Notes: a model not told the origin generated them from the letters alone. Numbered from the stretch's first letter, positions 34,574 through 43,236 are shown. The stretch is DNA of 64,000 nt from Hasllibacter sp. MH4015 (GCF_020177575.1 NZ_JAHTBK010000001.1:744001-808000); one strand, 5' to 3'. Translations and numbers: made by a program.

Positions 34574-34607
34574 TTCGCGACACGCCAACCGCGCTTTCGC
34601 GACACGC
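34574..34607. repeat. Two direct repeats TTCGCGACACGC
   Basis: Exact 12-bp copies at 34574-34585 and 34596-34607 are 22 bp apart, about two helical turns, and lie just beyond the palindrome in the same promoter region. Same-face tandem sites suggest a second DNA-binding protein (activator) or extended operator. Confidence 0.45.
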
Positions 34608-34637
34608 TATCCGCGCGTTTGAGACGCGGGGGATTGC

Positions 34638-36275
34638 CTATCCGCCACACAGATCCGCCGGGGCCGGTACACCGGGGGAGAGGAAGAGGCGCAGGGTCAC
34701 GGGGCTGAAATTGCCGATGTTGATGCCGGAAACCTCCGTCACATCCGCAACGCCCCCCGGCGTGCCCGGCACCAGGGCCGGGTCGATCCACGCGGCGCGA
34801 CCCGGGCCTTGGGACAGATGGGCAAGCGCTCCTTCTGCGTCGGTCAGCAGGGTCTCGGTGCCAAGGCGGAACACGGCGGACGGCTCCCCGAAACCCGCAA
34901 TTGCGACCGGGCCGCTCAGGCAGCCATGGGCGGCGGTCGCGGCGGCCAACCGGTCCGAGATCCAGAATTCCGTCGCCGCGGGCAGCGCCGCGCCGGTCAA
35001 TGTCCAGCCCACCGTGAGACCGGATAATGTCAGGGCGGCAAGGGCCTGGACGACCTCTCTACGCCACAGGAAAACCGCCCCGGCCAGGGCCGACAGGCAC
35101 AGGATGACGCCCCCGATCGTGGCCCAGATATCTAGCCCGTCCCCGAACCGCACCGGCCCCCAGATCGCCACCACGCTCAGGAACGCAAGCGCGCCGCCCC
35201 ATGGCACAAGTCCGACAGCCAGCGGCCACCGCCCCAGCCGTTCTGCCCCGTCATGGATGCGCACAAGGGCCGCCGCGACCAGAAGCGCAAGGGCCGGGTA
35301 AAGCGGCAACGTATAATGGACGAGCTTCACCGGCACCGCCTCGAACACCAGCCATCCGGGGATCAGCCAGCCAAGCAGAATGGCCGTCTCCGCCGTGGCG
35401 CGTGTCCTCCAGGCATGGATCAGGGCGACCGGGATAAACAGCGACCACGGAAAGAAGGTCCACCACATCGTCAGCAGGTACAGGCCCGGCGGGCTGCCGC
35501 TATGTTCGCCCTCCGCGGTGATCTTGTCGCTTAGATCGGTGCCAAGGGATGCCGACCAGAACGCCCCTTCGGTCAGGATCGTGATCGCGATAAACCATGG
35601 GCTGACGAGCAATGCGAACCACGCCAGACCGGGCAGGGGGGAAAGGCGCCGGGTCCAGCCCAGATCGCGCGTCCTCACCCATAGCCACGCCAAGGCACCA
35701 AGGACCGGCACGGCGACCATCGGACCTTTCAGCAAGAACCCCGCCGCCAATGCGGTCCAGAAGATCGCGGCGACCGAGACTTTCCGCGCGCTGGTCAGAA
35801 AGGCATGGGCCAGCGCCCCCATCGCAAGGATGACCGACAGCAGAAGGGCCGCATCGGTCTTGGCCGTGCGCGCCTCGGCATGGACCATGTAGATGGTGGC
35901 GCAGATGATCCCGGCCAGCACCGCCGCCCGCCGCCCGACAACCGGCGTTCCGGCCCAGATCAGCGCCAGCGCCGAAAGCGCCCCGGCGAGGTAGGAGGGC
36001 AGGCGATGCACCCAGATCGGGCTATCCTGTCCGCTTCCCGTCAGGAAGATCGCGGCACTTTGCAGCCAGTAGATCAGCGCCGGCTTGTTGTGGCGCGGCG
36101 CGTCCTGAAGCCGAATGTCGATGAAATCGAGCGTCTCGGCCATCTGTCGACTGGCCTGGGCGAACCGCGCCTCGTCCCGGTCCTGCACCGGCAATTCGGC
36201 CAGACCGACGAACAGGCTGGCCAGCGCCAGCACGAATACCGCCCAGGGCGCGAACCTGTGGCGCAGGATGTCCAT
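34638..36275 (-). CDS. ArnT-like glycosyltransferase (GT39/GT83 family membrane protein)
   Basis: A 545-residue polytopic membrane protein. The first loop carries the family catalytic signature VQDRDEARFAQASRQM, and PRHNKPALIYWLQ follows; about 10-12 membrane segments run to a periplasmic C-terminal part. Relatives (ArnT, protein O-mannosyltransferases) move a sugar from a polyprenyl-phosphate carrier to lipid A or protein on the periplasmic side. The adjacent GT2 gene encodes a polyprenyl-phosphate glycosyltransferase, which would make the donor. Acceptor unknown. Confidence 0.88.
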   Translation of the reverse strand: MDILRHRFAPWAVFVLALASLFVGLAELPVQDRDEARFAQASRQMAETLDFIDIRLQDAPRHNKPALIYWLQSAAIFLTGSGQDSPIWVHRLPSYLAGALSALALIWAGTPVVGRRAAVLAGIICATIYMVHAEARTAKTDAALLLSVILAMGALAHAFLTSARKVSVAAIFWTALAAGFLLKGPMVAVPVLGALAWLWVRTRDLGWTRRLSPLPGLAWFALLVSPWFIAITILTEGAFWSASLGTDLSDKITAEGEHSGSPPGLYLLTMWWTFFPWSLFIPVALIHAWRTRATAETAILLGWLIPGWLVFEAVPVKLVHYTLPLYPALALLVAAALVRIHDGAERLGRWPLAVGLVPWGGALAFLSVVAIWGPVRFGDGLDIWATIGGVILCLSALAGAVFLWRREVVQALAALTLSGLTVGWTLTGAALPAATEFWISDRLAAATAAHGCLSGPVAIAGFGEPSAVFRLGTETLLTDAEGALAHLSQGPGRAAWIDPALVPGTPGGVADVTEVSGINIGNFSPVTLRLFLSPGVPAPADLCGG

Positions 36276-36276
36276 C

Positions 36277-36615
36277 TCAGGGCTCGTCGCGGGCGCCGTG
36301 GACCGCGTCGGCTTCTTTTTTCTTCGCCCGGTGGATCAGCATCAGGTTCCGGGCATAGACGATGACGCCTGTGGACTGACCAAGGATGAAGACCGGGTCC
36401 TGCCGATAGAGCGCGTAGGCCAGCATCAAGATCCCGCCGCTGATCGACAGGTACCAGAACGAGATCGGCACGTGGGACCGTCCCGCCCGTTCCGAGGCGA
36501 TCCATTGCACGATGAACCGCGACGCGAAAATGGCCTGCGCAAGGAAGCCAAGCGCGACCCACCAGAACTCGAACCAATTGTCCAGGTTGAACAGCTCAAA
36601 CAGCCACTCCTGCAT
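36277..36615 (-). CDS. Stand-alone lipid-A-disaccharide-synthase N-terminal-like (LAB_N) membrane protein
   Basis: A 112-residue protein with three predicted membrane segments and the LAB_N pattern: WVALGFLAQAIFASRFIVQWIASE, HVPISFWYLSISGG and GQSTGVIVYARNLMLI. The domain takes its name from an N-terminal part of some LpxB proteins but is often separate, beside GT2 and ArnT-like genes, where it may act as a small membrane partner or flippase-like subunit. The ATG at 36615 is used; a longer frame upstream lies inside the GT2 gene. It is separated from both neighbours by 1-2 nt. Confidence 0.88.
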   Translation of the reverse strand: MQEWLFELFNLDNWFEFWWVALGFLAQAIFASRFIVQWIASERAGRSHVPISFWYLSISGGILMLAYALYRQDPVFILGQSTGVIVYARNLMLIHRAKKKEADAVHGARDEP

Positions 36616-36617
36616 GG

Positions 36618-37376
36618 TCACGGCCCCTCCGCGCGGGTGATCTCGGCCTCGGAGGGATGGACCTTGCGACGGCGCCGGATCAGCCACGCAACCCCGATCA
36701 GGTCGGACAGCCCCACGATTGCGCGCCCCAGATTGGTGTATTTGGACGTGCCGGCCACCCGCGGCCTGTGGGCCACGTCCACATGGGCGATCTGCCAACC
36801 ATCCCGCTGGAACAGCGCGGGAAGATAGCGGTGCATGTGGTCGAAATAGGGCAGCGCCAGATAGGCGTCGCGGCGGAAGGCTTTCAGGCCGCATCCAGTA
36901 TCTCGCGTCCCGTCCTTGAGCAGCATTTTCCTCAGCGTATTCGCGGCCTTGGACGCGATGCGCTTGGCGGGCGGGTCGTCTCGCTTGACCCGTTGACCGG
37001 CCACGAGGCCCAGGGTCTCCTCGCCTTCGAGCAAGGCCGCGATCAGCTTTGGCAATTCCTCGGGCGGGTTCTGCCCATCCCCGTCAAGCGTGGCGATGAT
37101 CGGCGCGCGGGCGGCGCGCACGGCGGCGTGGATGGCCGCCGATTGGCCCGCCGGACGCGGATGGTTAATCACGGTAAGGTTTGCGAGCGGATGCGCCCGC
37201 CCGAAGGCCAGCAGCGCGTCTTGCGTGGCGTCGGTGGAGCCGTCATTGGTCACGCAGATCTCGAACGGGCCAATGGGCGCCGCCGCCGCGACGCACCCGC
37301 CCAACAGGTCGGGCACGGTCTGGGCTTCGTTCAGCATCGGGATCGCGATGGCAAAGCGGGGCGCTGGGTTGGTCAT
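36618..37376 (-). CDS. Glycosyltransferase family 2, polyprenyl-phosphate sugar transferase-like
   Basis: A 252-residue GT-A fold enzyme resembling dolichol-phosphate mannose synthase and ArnC. Seen: FAIAIPMLNEAQTVPDLL, the nucleotide-binding TNDGSTDATQDAL, the metal-binding TLDGDGQNPPEELP and the C-terminal RVAGTSKYTNLGRA. It lacks the C-terminal membrane helices of ArnC, unless the LAB_N protein supplies the membrane part. First gene of the three-gene envelope operon. Confidence 0.92.
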   Translation of the reverse strand: MTNPAPRFAIAIPMLNEAQTVPDLLGGCVAAAAPIGPFEICVTNDGSTDATQDALLAFGRAHPLANLTVINHPRPAGQSAAIHAAVRAARAPIIATLDGDGQNPPEELPKLIAALLEGEETLGLVAGQRVKRDDPPAKRIASKAANTLRKMLLKDGTRDTGCGLKAFRRDAYLALPYFDHMHRYLPALFQRDGWQIAHVDVAHRPRVAGTSKYTNLGRAIVGLSDLIGVAWLIRRRRKVHPSEAEITRAEGP

Positions 37377-37444
37377 CTCGCCCTCCTTCGGGCCGTTCGC
37401 GCCGGTTTAGGCTGAAACCGCGCGGGCCGGAAGGGGGGCTGATC

Positions 37445-38356
37445 CTAAAGGGCAGAAAGCCGCGCCTCCTGCCGCGCGATCAGCGTCTCGATTTCGGCGA
37501 TGGCCGCCTCGCTCAGCGCGGGCCCCGGCTTGCGTGCCGTCGGATGGGCGATCGCCCCGCGTTTGGCGAGGATATACTTGCGCACCGCCAAGCCGTAGCC
37601 GGGTTGGGATTCGTAACGGATCAGCGGCAGGTAGGCATCGAAAATGTCGCGCGCGCGGTCCGGGTCCGAATGGGCCAGCGCCGTGATATCGCGCATCATC
37701 TCGGGATACGCGAACCCGGTCATCGCCCCGTCGGCCCCGCGCCGCACCTCCTCCAGCAGGAATTGCCCGCCATTGCCGCACAGGATGGAGATCTTGCGCG
37801 CCCCCGCCGCCTCCTGTTCACGCAAGGCGCTGATCTTTTCCAGCCCCGGCCAATCCTCGTGCTTGAGCATCTTGCAGGTCGGGCAGGCATCGAAAATCCG
37901 CCGCAGGACCTTCGGCGTGATCTGCACGCCCGTCACAAGCGGGAAGTCCTGCAAGACCCATGGGACGTCGCCCAGAACATCCGCAACATTCTGAAAATAC
38001 GACGCAATCTGGTCGTCGGTCCGCAGATTGCCCGGCGGGGCGACCATGACGCCGGCTGCCCCTTTCTCCATCGCCGCAAGGCTCAGGGCGCGGATCGCGG
38101 CAAGCCCGGGGGCGGACACGCCGACGATGACCGGCACGTCACTGCGCGCCGTCACCCGCGCGATGACGGCGACGGATTCCTCCGACGACAGCTTGCCCGC
38201 TTCGCCCATGATGCCCAGGATCGTAAGCCCCGTCGCACCCCGCTCAACATAGAAATCCACCATCGTGTCGACGCTCTCCAGATCCAGCGCCCCGTCCGGC
38301 AGGAACGGGGTGGCGGCGATCGTGAAGACGCCTGCGGCGCGCTCATCCAACATCAT
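37445..38356 (-). CDS. Dihydrodipicolinate synthase (DapA) family protein
   Basis: A 303-residue TIM-barrel lyase family protein. The Schiff-base lysine is in CKMLKHEDWPG and the substrate carboxylate loop in LGIMGEAGKLSSEE (GxxGE). The YNxP tyrosine motif of DapA reads QDFP, so it is not the biosynthetic enzyme. It follows the racemase gene with an ATGA overlap and has GGAGAG just upstream; a second ATG one codon later is also possible. As last gene of the hydantoinase-like cluster it may cleave or form a keto-acid product. Confidence 0.85.
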   Translation of the reverse strand: MMLDERAAGVFTIAATPFLPDGALDLESVDTMVDFYVERGATGLTILGIMGEAGKLSSEESVAVIARVTARSDVPVIVGVSAPGLAAIRALSLAAMEKGAAGVMVAPPGNLRTDDQIASYFQNVADVLGDVPWVLQDFPLVTGVQITPKVLRRIFDACPTCKMLKHEDWPGLEKISALREQEAAGARKISILCGNGGQFLLEEVRRGADGAMTGFAYPEMMRDITALAHSDPDRARDIFDAYLPLIRYESQPGYGLAVRKYILAKRGAIAHPTARKPGPALSEAAIAEIETLIARQEARLSAL

Positions 38357-39036
38357 GTCTCTCCAACTCTGTGGGTCTGGTTCAGGGCGATGCGCGGCAA
38401 TGCCATCGCGACGGCGGCCTGGCACGGTTCGACCACCGGAATGTCCAGGGCTTTCTCCAGCGGCAAGCGGAACCGCGCCATTCCGGCACAGCCCATGATA
38501 AGGACATCCGCACCGTCCTGATCGCGCAGGCGGCGCCCGACCTCTTCCATCCGCGAAAGCGTCTTTCCGGCATCGTTAAGCTCGTTAACGTGCAGATCGA
38601 CCGCCCGGTCACCGGCGAGCCGATCCAGCACATTCATCGCCCCGAGGCTGCGCAGATGGCGGGGGATTGAGCCTCGCAATATGGCAATGATCCCAAAGCG
38701 TTGACCCAGGGACATGGCCGTCAGGACCGCACTTTCCTGTATGCCGAGCACGGGCTTTCGCGTCCGGTCACGCAAGGCGTGCAGGCCCGGATCGCCAAAA
38801 CACGCAATCACGAACCCGGCCGCGTCGTCCTCGACCCGGGCGGCGGTTTCCAGGGTCTGGGCAATGGTCAGGTCCGCCTGCGCCTTCGTCTCGATCCCCA
38901 TCGGCCCGCGGGCATTCGTCATGCAGATGATCCGGCGCCCGAACCCTTTCAGCGGGTCAACGGCGGCTTCGATACCGGCTGTCACGGCCTCGGACGAATT
39001 CGGGTTAAGGACGTAAAGGGATCGCTCGTCCGCCAT
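38353..39036 (-). CDS. Asp/Glu/hydantoin racemase family protein
   Basis: A 227-residue racemase-fold protein with the two catalytic cysteines in VIACFGDPGL and IMGCAGMARF, and YVLNPNSSEAVT at the N terminus as in hydantoin racemase HyuE and allantoin racemase. The ATG at 39036 is used, 4 nt after the VOC stop; an in-frame GTG at 39048 would overlap it. Next to a dihydropyrimidinase-family hydrolase it probably racemises a hydantoin- or ureide-type substrate. Confidence 0.88.
   Translation of the reverse strand: MADERSLYVLNPNSSEAVTAGIEAAVDPLKGFGRRIICMTNARGPMGIETKAQADLTIAQTLETAARVEDDAAGFVIACFGDPGLHALRDRTRKPVLGIQESAVLTAMSLGQRFGIIAILRGSIPRHLRSLGAMNVLDRLAGDRAVDLHVNELNDAGKTLSRMEEVGRRLRDQDGADVLIMGCAGMARFRLPLEKALDIPVVEPCQAAVAMALPRIALNQTHRVGET
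38575..38589. repeat. GTTAAC-N3-GTTAAC-type palindrome, one mismatch
   Basis: GTTAAGCTCGTTAAC inside the racemase gene; on the coding strand it reads Val-Asn-Glu-Leu-Asn. Confidence 0.5.
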
Positions 39037-39040
39037 CGGC

Positions 39041-39436
39041 TCAGGCACCGGGTCGCGTCGCCGATTGGATCTCGATCTGGTAGCCCTCGGGATCGTTGAA
39101 GACGAACGCTCGGATCCCGATGGCGTCGTTCACGAACATCTCCGACAGGTTCGCCACGTCCTGCGTCTCGATATAGGCGTACCACGCATCCACGTCCGGA
39201 ACGCGCACGCAGAACTGGATCGGCTTGACCTCCGCCCATTTGTTCATGCCATGGGCCTCGTCCACCAACCCGATATGGGCGCCCGGACAGACGCGCATGA
39301 TCTTCGCAAGGCCCTGTTGGTCGATCACCAGCGGAAAGCCCATTACGTCGCGATAAAACGCCTCCGCGCGCGGCAGATCCTTGTAGTAAAGGAAGGTAAT
39401 GGCCAGTTCGTTCGGCGCGTCTGGGCGGTCCGTCAT
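39041..39436 (-). CDS. VOC (glyoxalase/dioxygenase superfamily) protein
   Basis: A 131-residue vicinal-oxygen-chelate fold protein: ITFLYYKDLPRAEAFYRDVMGF, IGLVDEAHGMN, and the C-terminal RAFVFNDPEGYQIEIQS with the metal-binding Glu. GGAG lies 7 nt before the ATG, which overlaps the hydantoinase stop by ATGA. VOC proteins isomerise, epimerise or cleave small substrates, or only bind them. Its role in this cluster is not known. Confidence 0.85.
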   Translation of the reverse strand: MTDRPDAPNELAITFLYYKDLPRAEAFYRDVMGFPLVIDQQGLAKIMRVCPGAHIGLVDEAHGMNKWAEVKPIQFCVRVPDVDAWYAYIETQDVANLSEMFVNDAIGIRAFVFNDPEGYQIEIQSATRPGA

Positions 39437-40839
39437 TGCAGTCTCCGATTCCTGTAAGTGCCCGGTTCGGGCCGATTGATCCATTGGCCATCGCCCGGTT
39501 CGGCGGTCAGTGATCCGTCCGCGATTATTCGCGCGCCACGTCGAAAAACGTACACGGGCCAGCCCTTTACGCGGCGTCCTTCATGCGGATTGTACCCGAC
39601 ATTGTCGTGCAGATCATCCGCGCCGTAGGTGTGGCTCCGCGTCGGATCCCAAAGCGTGATGTCCGCATCCGCACCGATTGCCAGGCGTCCCTTGCGCGGT
39701 AGGCCGTAGATGTCCGCGGCATTGCGACACGCAAGTGCCGTGAATTGCCCCGGATGCGTGGCATCGAAAATCAGCGGTGCGCGCGTCTCCAGCCCCGGTT
39801 GACCATTGGCAATGTCGGGAAACGGCGGCGTCGGCCCCGCGCGCAATTTCCCCGTCTTGTCAGAGCGATAGGGCGCATGGTCCGATGAGATCAGGTCAAG
39901 CGTCCCATCGCCGATCGCCGCCCATAGCGCGGCCTGATCGTCGCGCGTGCGTTGCGGGGGCGAGCACATGAATTTCGCGCCCTCCATGCCCGGTTGGTCG
40001 AGGATTTCCGCCGTCTGGAACAGGTAATGGGGGCAGGTTTCGGCATGGACCGGCGCGCCATCGGCCTTCGCGGCGCGCACCTCCTGCGCCGCGTCGGCAC
40101 AGGTGACATGGAAGATCATCACTGGCGCACCCACCTCGTGGGCCGTCGCGCAAATACGGGCAACTGCCAGGCGTTCAGCCTCCTTCGGACGGGCAAGTGC
40201 ATGGTGCTTGGGGCGCGTTTTCCCCTCGGAAATCAGTTTGTTGCGCGCCTCGATTAAAGTCGCGTCGTCTTCCGCGTGCACGCAAGTAAGCGCCCCCGCG
40301 GGCCCGGTGATCTCAAGGATGCGCGTGATTTCCGCGTGGCTCAACGCGATGTCGTAGGTCGTGAAAACCTTGACGGAGCGGTGCCCCTCGGCAATCAGCG
40401 CGCGCAGGTCCTCCTCGAAATGCGGAACGCTCGGGTCCGACAGGCTCAGGTGAAACGCATAGTCGATCATTGCCCCGCGCCGGGCGCGCGCCGCGTAATC
40501 CGTAACGACATCCATCAGCCGGTCGCCCTTGCCCTGCGCAGCAAAGGAAATAACGGATGTCGTCCCCCCGAACGCGGCAGACCGCGTCGCGGTTTCGAAC
40601 GTATCGGCGTTCATTAGCCCCATGCCGGAGCGTTGTTCGATATGCGCGTGCGGATCGACACCGCCGGGCGTTACAATCAGGCCACTGGCGTCAAGAACCG
40701 TGCCGTCGTCGCCCAGATCCGGCGCGATTTCGTCGATCCGGTCGCCCACGACCCGGATATCCGCGCGCACCAGCCCGGCGTCGGTCACGATCTCCGCGCC
40801 GCGGATGGTCAGTATTCTAGTGTCACGCATCCCGCCCAT
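39433..40839 (-). CDS. Dihydropyrimidinase/hydantoinase family amidohydrolase
   Basis: A 468-residue cyclic-amide hydrolase. Metal ligands: H64-x-H66 in PGGVDPHAHIE, the carboxylated-lysine candidate in RSVKVFTTYD, His in LTCVHAEDD and FHVTCADA, and Asp in LISSDHAPY. The C-terminal RRGARIIADG is typical of dihydropyrimidinases. It opens dihydropyrimidine, hydantoin or allantoin-like rings. The ATG at 40839 is the first plausible start, but its Shine-Dalgarno is poor; ATG 40830 is the alternative. It heads the operon with VOC, racemase and DapA-family genes. Confidence 0.9.
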   Translation of the reverse strand: MGGMRDTRILTIRGAEIVTDAGLVRADIRVVGDRIDEIAPDLGDDGTVLDASGLIVTPGGVDPHAHIEQRSGMGLMNADTFETATRSAAFGGTTSVISFAAQGKGDRLMDVVTDYAARARRGAMIDYAFHLSLSDPSVPHFEEDLRALIAEGHRSVKVFTTYDIALSHAEITRILEITGPAGALTCVHAEDDATLIEARNKLISEGKTRPKHHALARPKEAERLAVARICATAHEVGAPVMIFHVTCADAAQEVRAAKADGAPVHAETCPHYLFQTAEILDQPGMEGAKFMCSPPQRTRDDQAALWAAIGDGTLDLISSDHAPYRSDKTGKLRAGPTPPFPDIANGQPGLETRAPLIFDATHPGQFTALACRNAADIYGLPRKGRLAIGADADITLWDPTRSHTYGADDLHDNVGYNPHEGRRVKGWPVYVFRRGARIIADGSLTAEPGDGQWINRPEPGTYRNRRLQ

Positions 40840-40894
40840 TGCGAGAGCATGGGCCGTGGCTGCTGCAGGAGCAAGCGCGTGCGACGCCCGATGC

Positions 40895-40915
40895 TGGGGA
40901 TAAGTCTGTGGATAA
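40895..40915 (-). promoter_or_regulatory. Two tandem DnaA-box-like sites
   Basis: On the minus strand, TTATCCACA (40907-40915) is identical to the classical DnaA 9-mer, and TTATCCCCA (40895-40903) differs from it at one position. They are direct repeats with a 12-bp period, 56-76 bp upstream of the hydantoinase start. The rest of the spacer to 41029 shows nothing else I can name, and no AT-rich unwinding region, so an origin is unlikely; DnaA-linked regulation is possible. Confidence 0.45.
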
Positions 40916-41029
40916 CGCACCCAAGATACGGGATCGGAGCGCTCAGTTAATTCACTATTGCCACGCAAAACCGACGGAAATTCCCGTCCGAAGCGAAGGA
41001 AATATCACATCCTCCACCCCGATCCACAC

Positions 41030-42409
41030 TCAGGACAGGATCGACGCACGAACCTCCGCCAATGCGGCCTGAACCACCTCCGCGTCGTCGCGCGCCTCTA
41101 TGTTCAGCCGCAATAGCGGTTCGGTGTTCGACGCCCTGAGGTTCATGCGCCACTTGTCGAAGGATAGGCTCAGCCCGTCCGTGTCGTCCCGTGCCACGGC
41201 CTTGGGGGCGAACTCCTCCTCGATCCGCGCGATGGTTTTCGCCGCGTCATCGACCACGAAATTCACCTCGCCGGAGGACGGGAACCGCGCGGCCCGGTCC
41301 GCCACCAGCGCCTTCAGGCTCTGGCCCGTCCGCCCCAGCAACTCCGCCACCAGAAGCCACGGGATCATCCCACTGTCGCAGAAGAAGAAATCGCGGAAAT
41401 AGTGATGCGCGGACATCTCTCCGCCATAGGCCGCGTCGGTCTCGCGCAGCACGCGCTTGATCTTCGAGTGGCCGCATTCGGACATGATCGCCTGGCCGCC
41501 CGCGCGTTCGATGGCGTCCTGCGTGCTCCAGATAATCCTCGGATCGTGGACGATCTTCGCGCCCGGCTCCTTGGCGAGATAGACCTCCGCCAAAAGGCCC
41601 ACGACATATTCACCGGGCACGAAATTGCCCTCGTGGTCGAAGAAAAAGCAGCGGTCGAAATCGCCGTCCCACGCAACCGCGATATCCGCGCCTTCCGCCA
41701 CAACCGCCCGTGCCGTGGCCGGTTGGTTTTCCGGCAAAAGCGGGTTGGGTATGCCATTGGGAAACGTGCCGTCGGGCGCGTGGTGCATCCGCACAAACGT
41801 CCACGGCGCGCCCCGTCGCTCCAGCGCCTCAGCGATCGCATCGAAGGTGGGGCCGGCTGCGCCATTTCCCGCATTCACGAGTATTTTCAAAGGCTTGAGG
41901 TCGGGGATCGACACGAAGCCAAGGCAGCATTCCACGTAATCCGCCCGGGTGGAGGAGATGTCCGTCACGCGCCCGCCGGATACATCATCGGCGAATGCGC
42001 CACTTTCTGCCAGCGCCTTGATCGCGCCCATCCCCTCATCCGCGCCGATCGGGGCGGACCCGGCTTTGACCATCTTCATGCCGTTGTAATCCATCGGGTT
42101 GTGGGACGCCGTCACGCAGATCCCGCCGCAGGCCCCGTGGTGCGACACGGCGAAATACGTCTCTTCCGTGCCCGACAGTCCCAGGTCCAGAACCTCGACC
42201 CCCGCCGCCATCAACCCGTCCGCGATCGCGCGCGCCAACCCTTCCGACGATGGCCGGACGTCGCGCCCGATCACGACGCGGTCGGCGCCCATCACCTCGG
42301 CAAAGGCGCGCCCGATGCGATAGGCGTTGGCCTCCGTCAGGTCTTCGTCCAGCCGACCGCGAATGTCGTAGGCCTTGAAACAGGTTAGCGGTTTTTCCAA
42401 CCTTTGCAT
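41030..42409 (-). CDS. Phosphomannomutase/phosphoglucomutase
   Basis: A 459-residue alpha-D-phosphohexomutase. The phosphoserine loop is VTASHNPMDYNG (Ser102), the Mg-binding loop DGDFDRCFFFD, the sugar-specificity loop GEMSAHH, and the phosphate-binding loop RASNTEPLLR. GEMSAHH is the form found in PMM/PGM enzymes (AlgC, ManB), which interconvert mannose or glucose 1- and 6-phosphate for exopolysaccharide and LPS precursors. Monocistronic here. Confidence 0.95.
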   Translation of the reverse strand: MQRLEKPLTCFKAYDIRGRLDEDLTEANAYRIGRAFAEVMGADRVVIGRDVRPSSEGLARAIADGLMAAGVEVLDLGLSGTEETYFAVSHHGACGGICVTASHNPMDYNGMKMVKAGSAPIGADEGMGAIKALAESGAFADDVSGGRVTDISSTRADYVECCLGFVSIPDLKPLKILVNAGNGAAGPTFDAIAEALERRGAPWTFVRMHHAPDGTFPNGIPNPLLPENQPATARAVVAEGADIAVAWDGDFDRCFFFDHEGNFVPGEYVVGLLAEVYLAKEPGAKIVHDPRIIWSTQDAIERAGGQAIMSECGHSKIKRVLRETDAAYGGEMSAHHYFRDFFFCDSGMIPWLLVAELLGRTGQSLKALVADRAARFPSSGEVNFVVDDAAKTIARIEEEFAPKAVARDDTDGLSLSFDKWRMNLRASNTEPLLRLNIEARDDAEVVQAALAEVRASILS

Positions 42410-42546
42410 GGCGCGGCTCCCTCAATCCTCGTCCCAGCTATAGGATGCGGTGCCGCCGGGGGCCAGACCGGCATTTGGCGTGGCGCGCATTAACGCTATG
42501 GTTCCGGTCAGTGCCGGGATGCCCCGATGACCCACGAAAGGGCCGC

Positions 42547-43233
42547 ATGTTCATTTTGTCGCCAGAGACCTTGCTCAATCCGGGCGTGCTGGAAACGCGC
42601 TCCCTGCCCAAGAAGATCTTCGGGCGGGTGCAGATCATTCCGCGCGCCGGGTCGGTCGGTCTCTGGGCGCGGTTGATCTTCGAGATGCAGGTCGTCCGCT
42701 ACCTCGCCGCCCTGCTGCCGTTCCTGATTGTGCTTTTGTTTTCAAGGGATATGGCCCTTCCCGTCACGCAAGCGCCCCTGGCCATGATCCTCGTGATCGG
42801 GGTGGTGGAGCTGAAGGTTCTGCGCCTGTCGGACCGCGCGCGAGAGCGGTTGATGAGCGAGGCGGAGGCGGAAAGGATCCTCGATGCCTTTGCCTTCCGG
42901 GCGCGCGCCGCGTTGCGAGAAATCGCGGCCCGACACGGCATCGAAAGCGGTGAGATCATGGTCTTCGCGGAGCAATCGGAACTCGCCCGCGTTCCGCCGT
43001 TAACCTTGCTGTCGGTCCAATCCGCCGAACCGGACCCCCGCGTCCTTTCCCTCGACCCCGCCGACCGGGCCGCGCTTGCGGCGATCTTCGACGCGGACCT
43101 CACGGAGCAAGACTTCCACCGCGCCAATCTCCGCGCCGGAGAGATGATGCGAGAGGTGCGGATCGAGGCGCGCAGCGTCTCGGCCCATGCCCGGCTCGCG
43201 GCGCGCATCACTCCCAGACCGGCGGAGGCATAG
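42547..43233 (+). CDS. Predicted membrane protein, unknown function
   Basis: A 228-residue protein that I do not recognise as a family. Seen: a charged N terminus with RSLPKKIFGRVQIIPRAGSV, two adjacent hydrophobic segments (about residues 49-85: YLAALLPFLIVLLFS and APLAMILVIGVVEL), then a soluble, charged, helix-rich C-terminal domain rich in Arg and Glu. It lies 3 nt before the MoxR gene and reads in the same direction, so it may be a membrane anchor or partner for the MoxR/VWA pair. The ATG at 42547 has only a weak AAAGGG; the frame is open further upstream. Confidence 0.7.
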   Translation: MFILSPETLLNPGVLETRSLPKKIFGRVQIIPRAGSVGLWARLIFEMQVVRYLAALLPFLIVLLFSRDMALPVTQAPLAMILVIGVVELKVLRLSDRARERLMSEAEAERILDAFAFRARAALREIAARHGIESGEIMVFAEQSELARVPPLTLLSVQSAEPDPRVLSLDPADRAALAAIFDADLTEQDFHRANLRAGEMMREVRIEARSVSAHARLAARITPRPAEA

Positions 43234-43236
43234 GCC

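Noticed and set aside
40840-41029. Possible replication origin because of DnaA boxes
   Set aside because: Only two boxes, no AT-rich unwinding element and no dnaA, parAB or repABC genes nearby.
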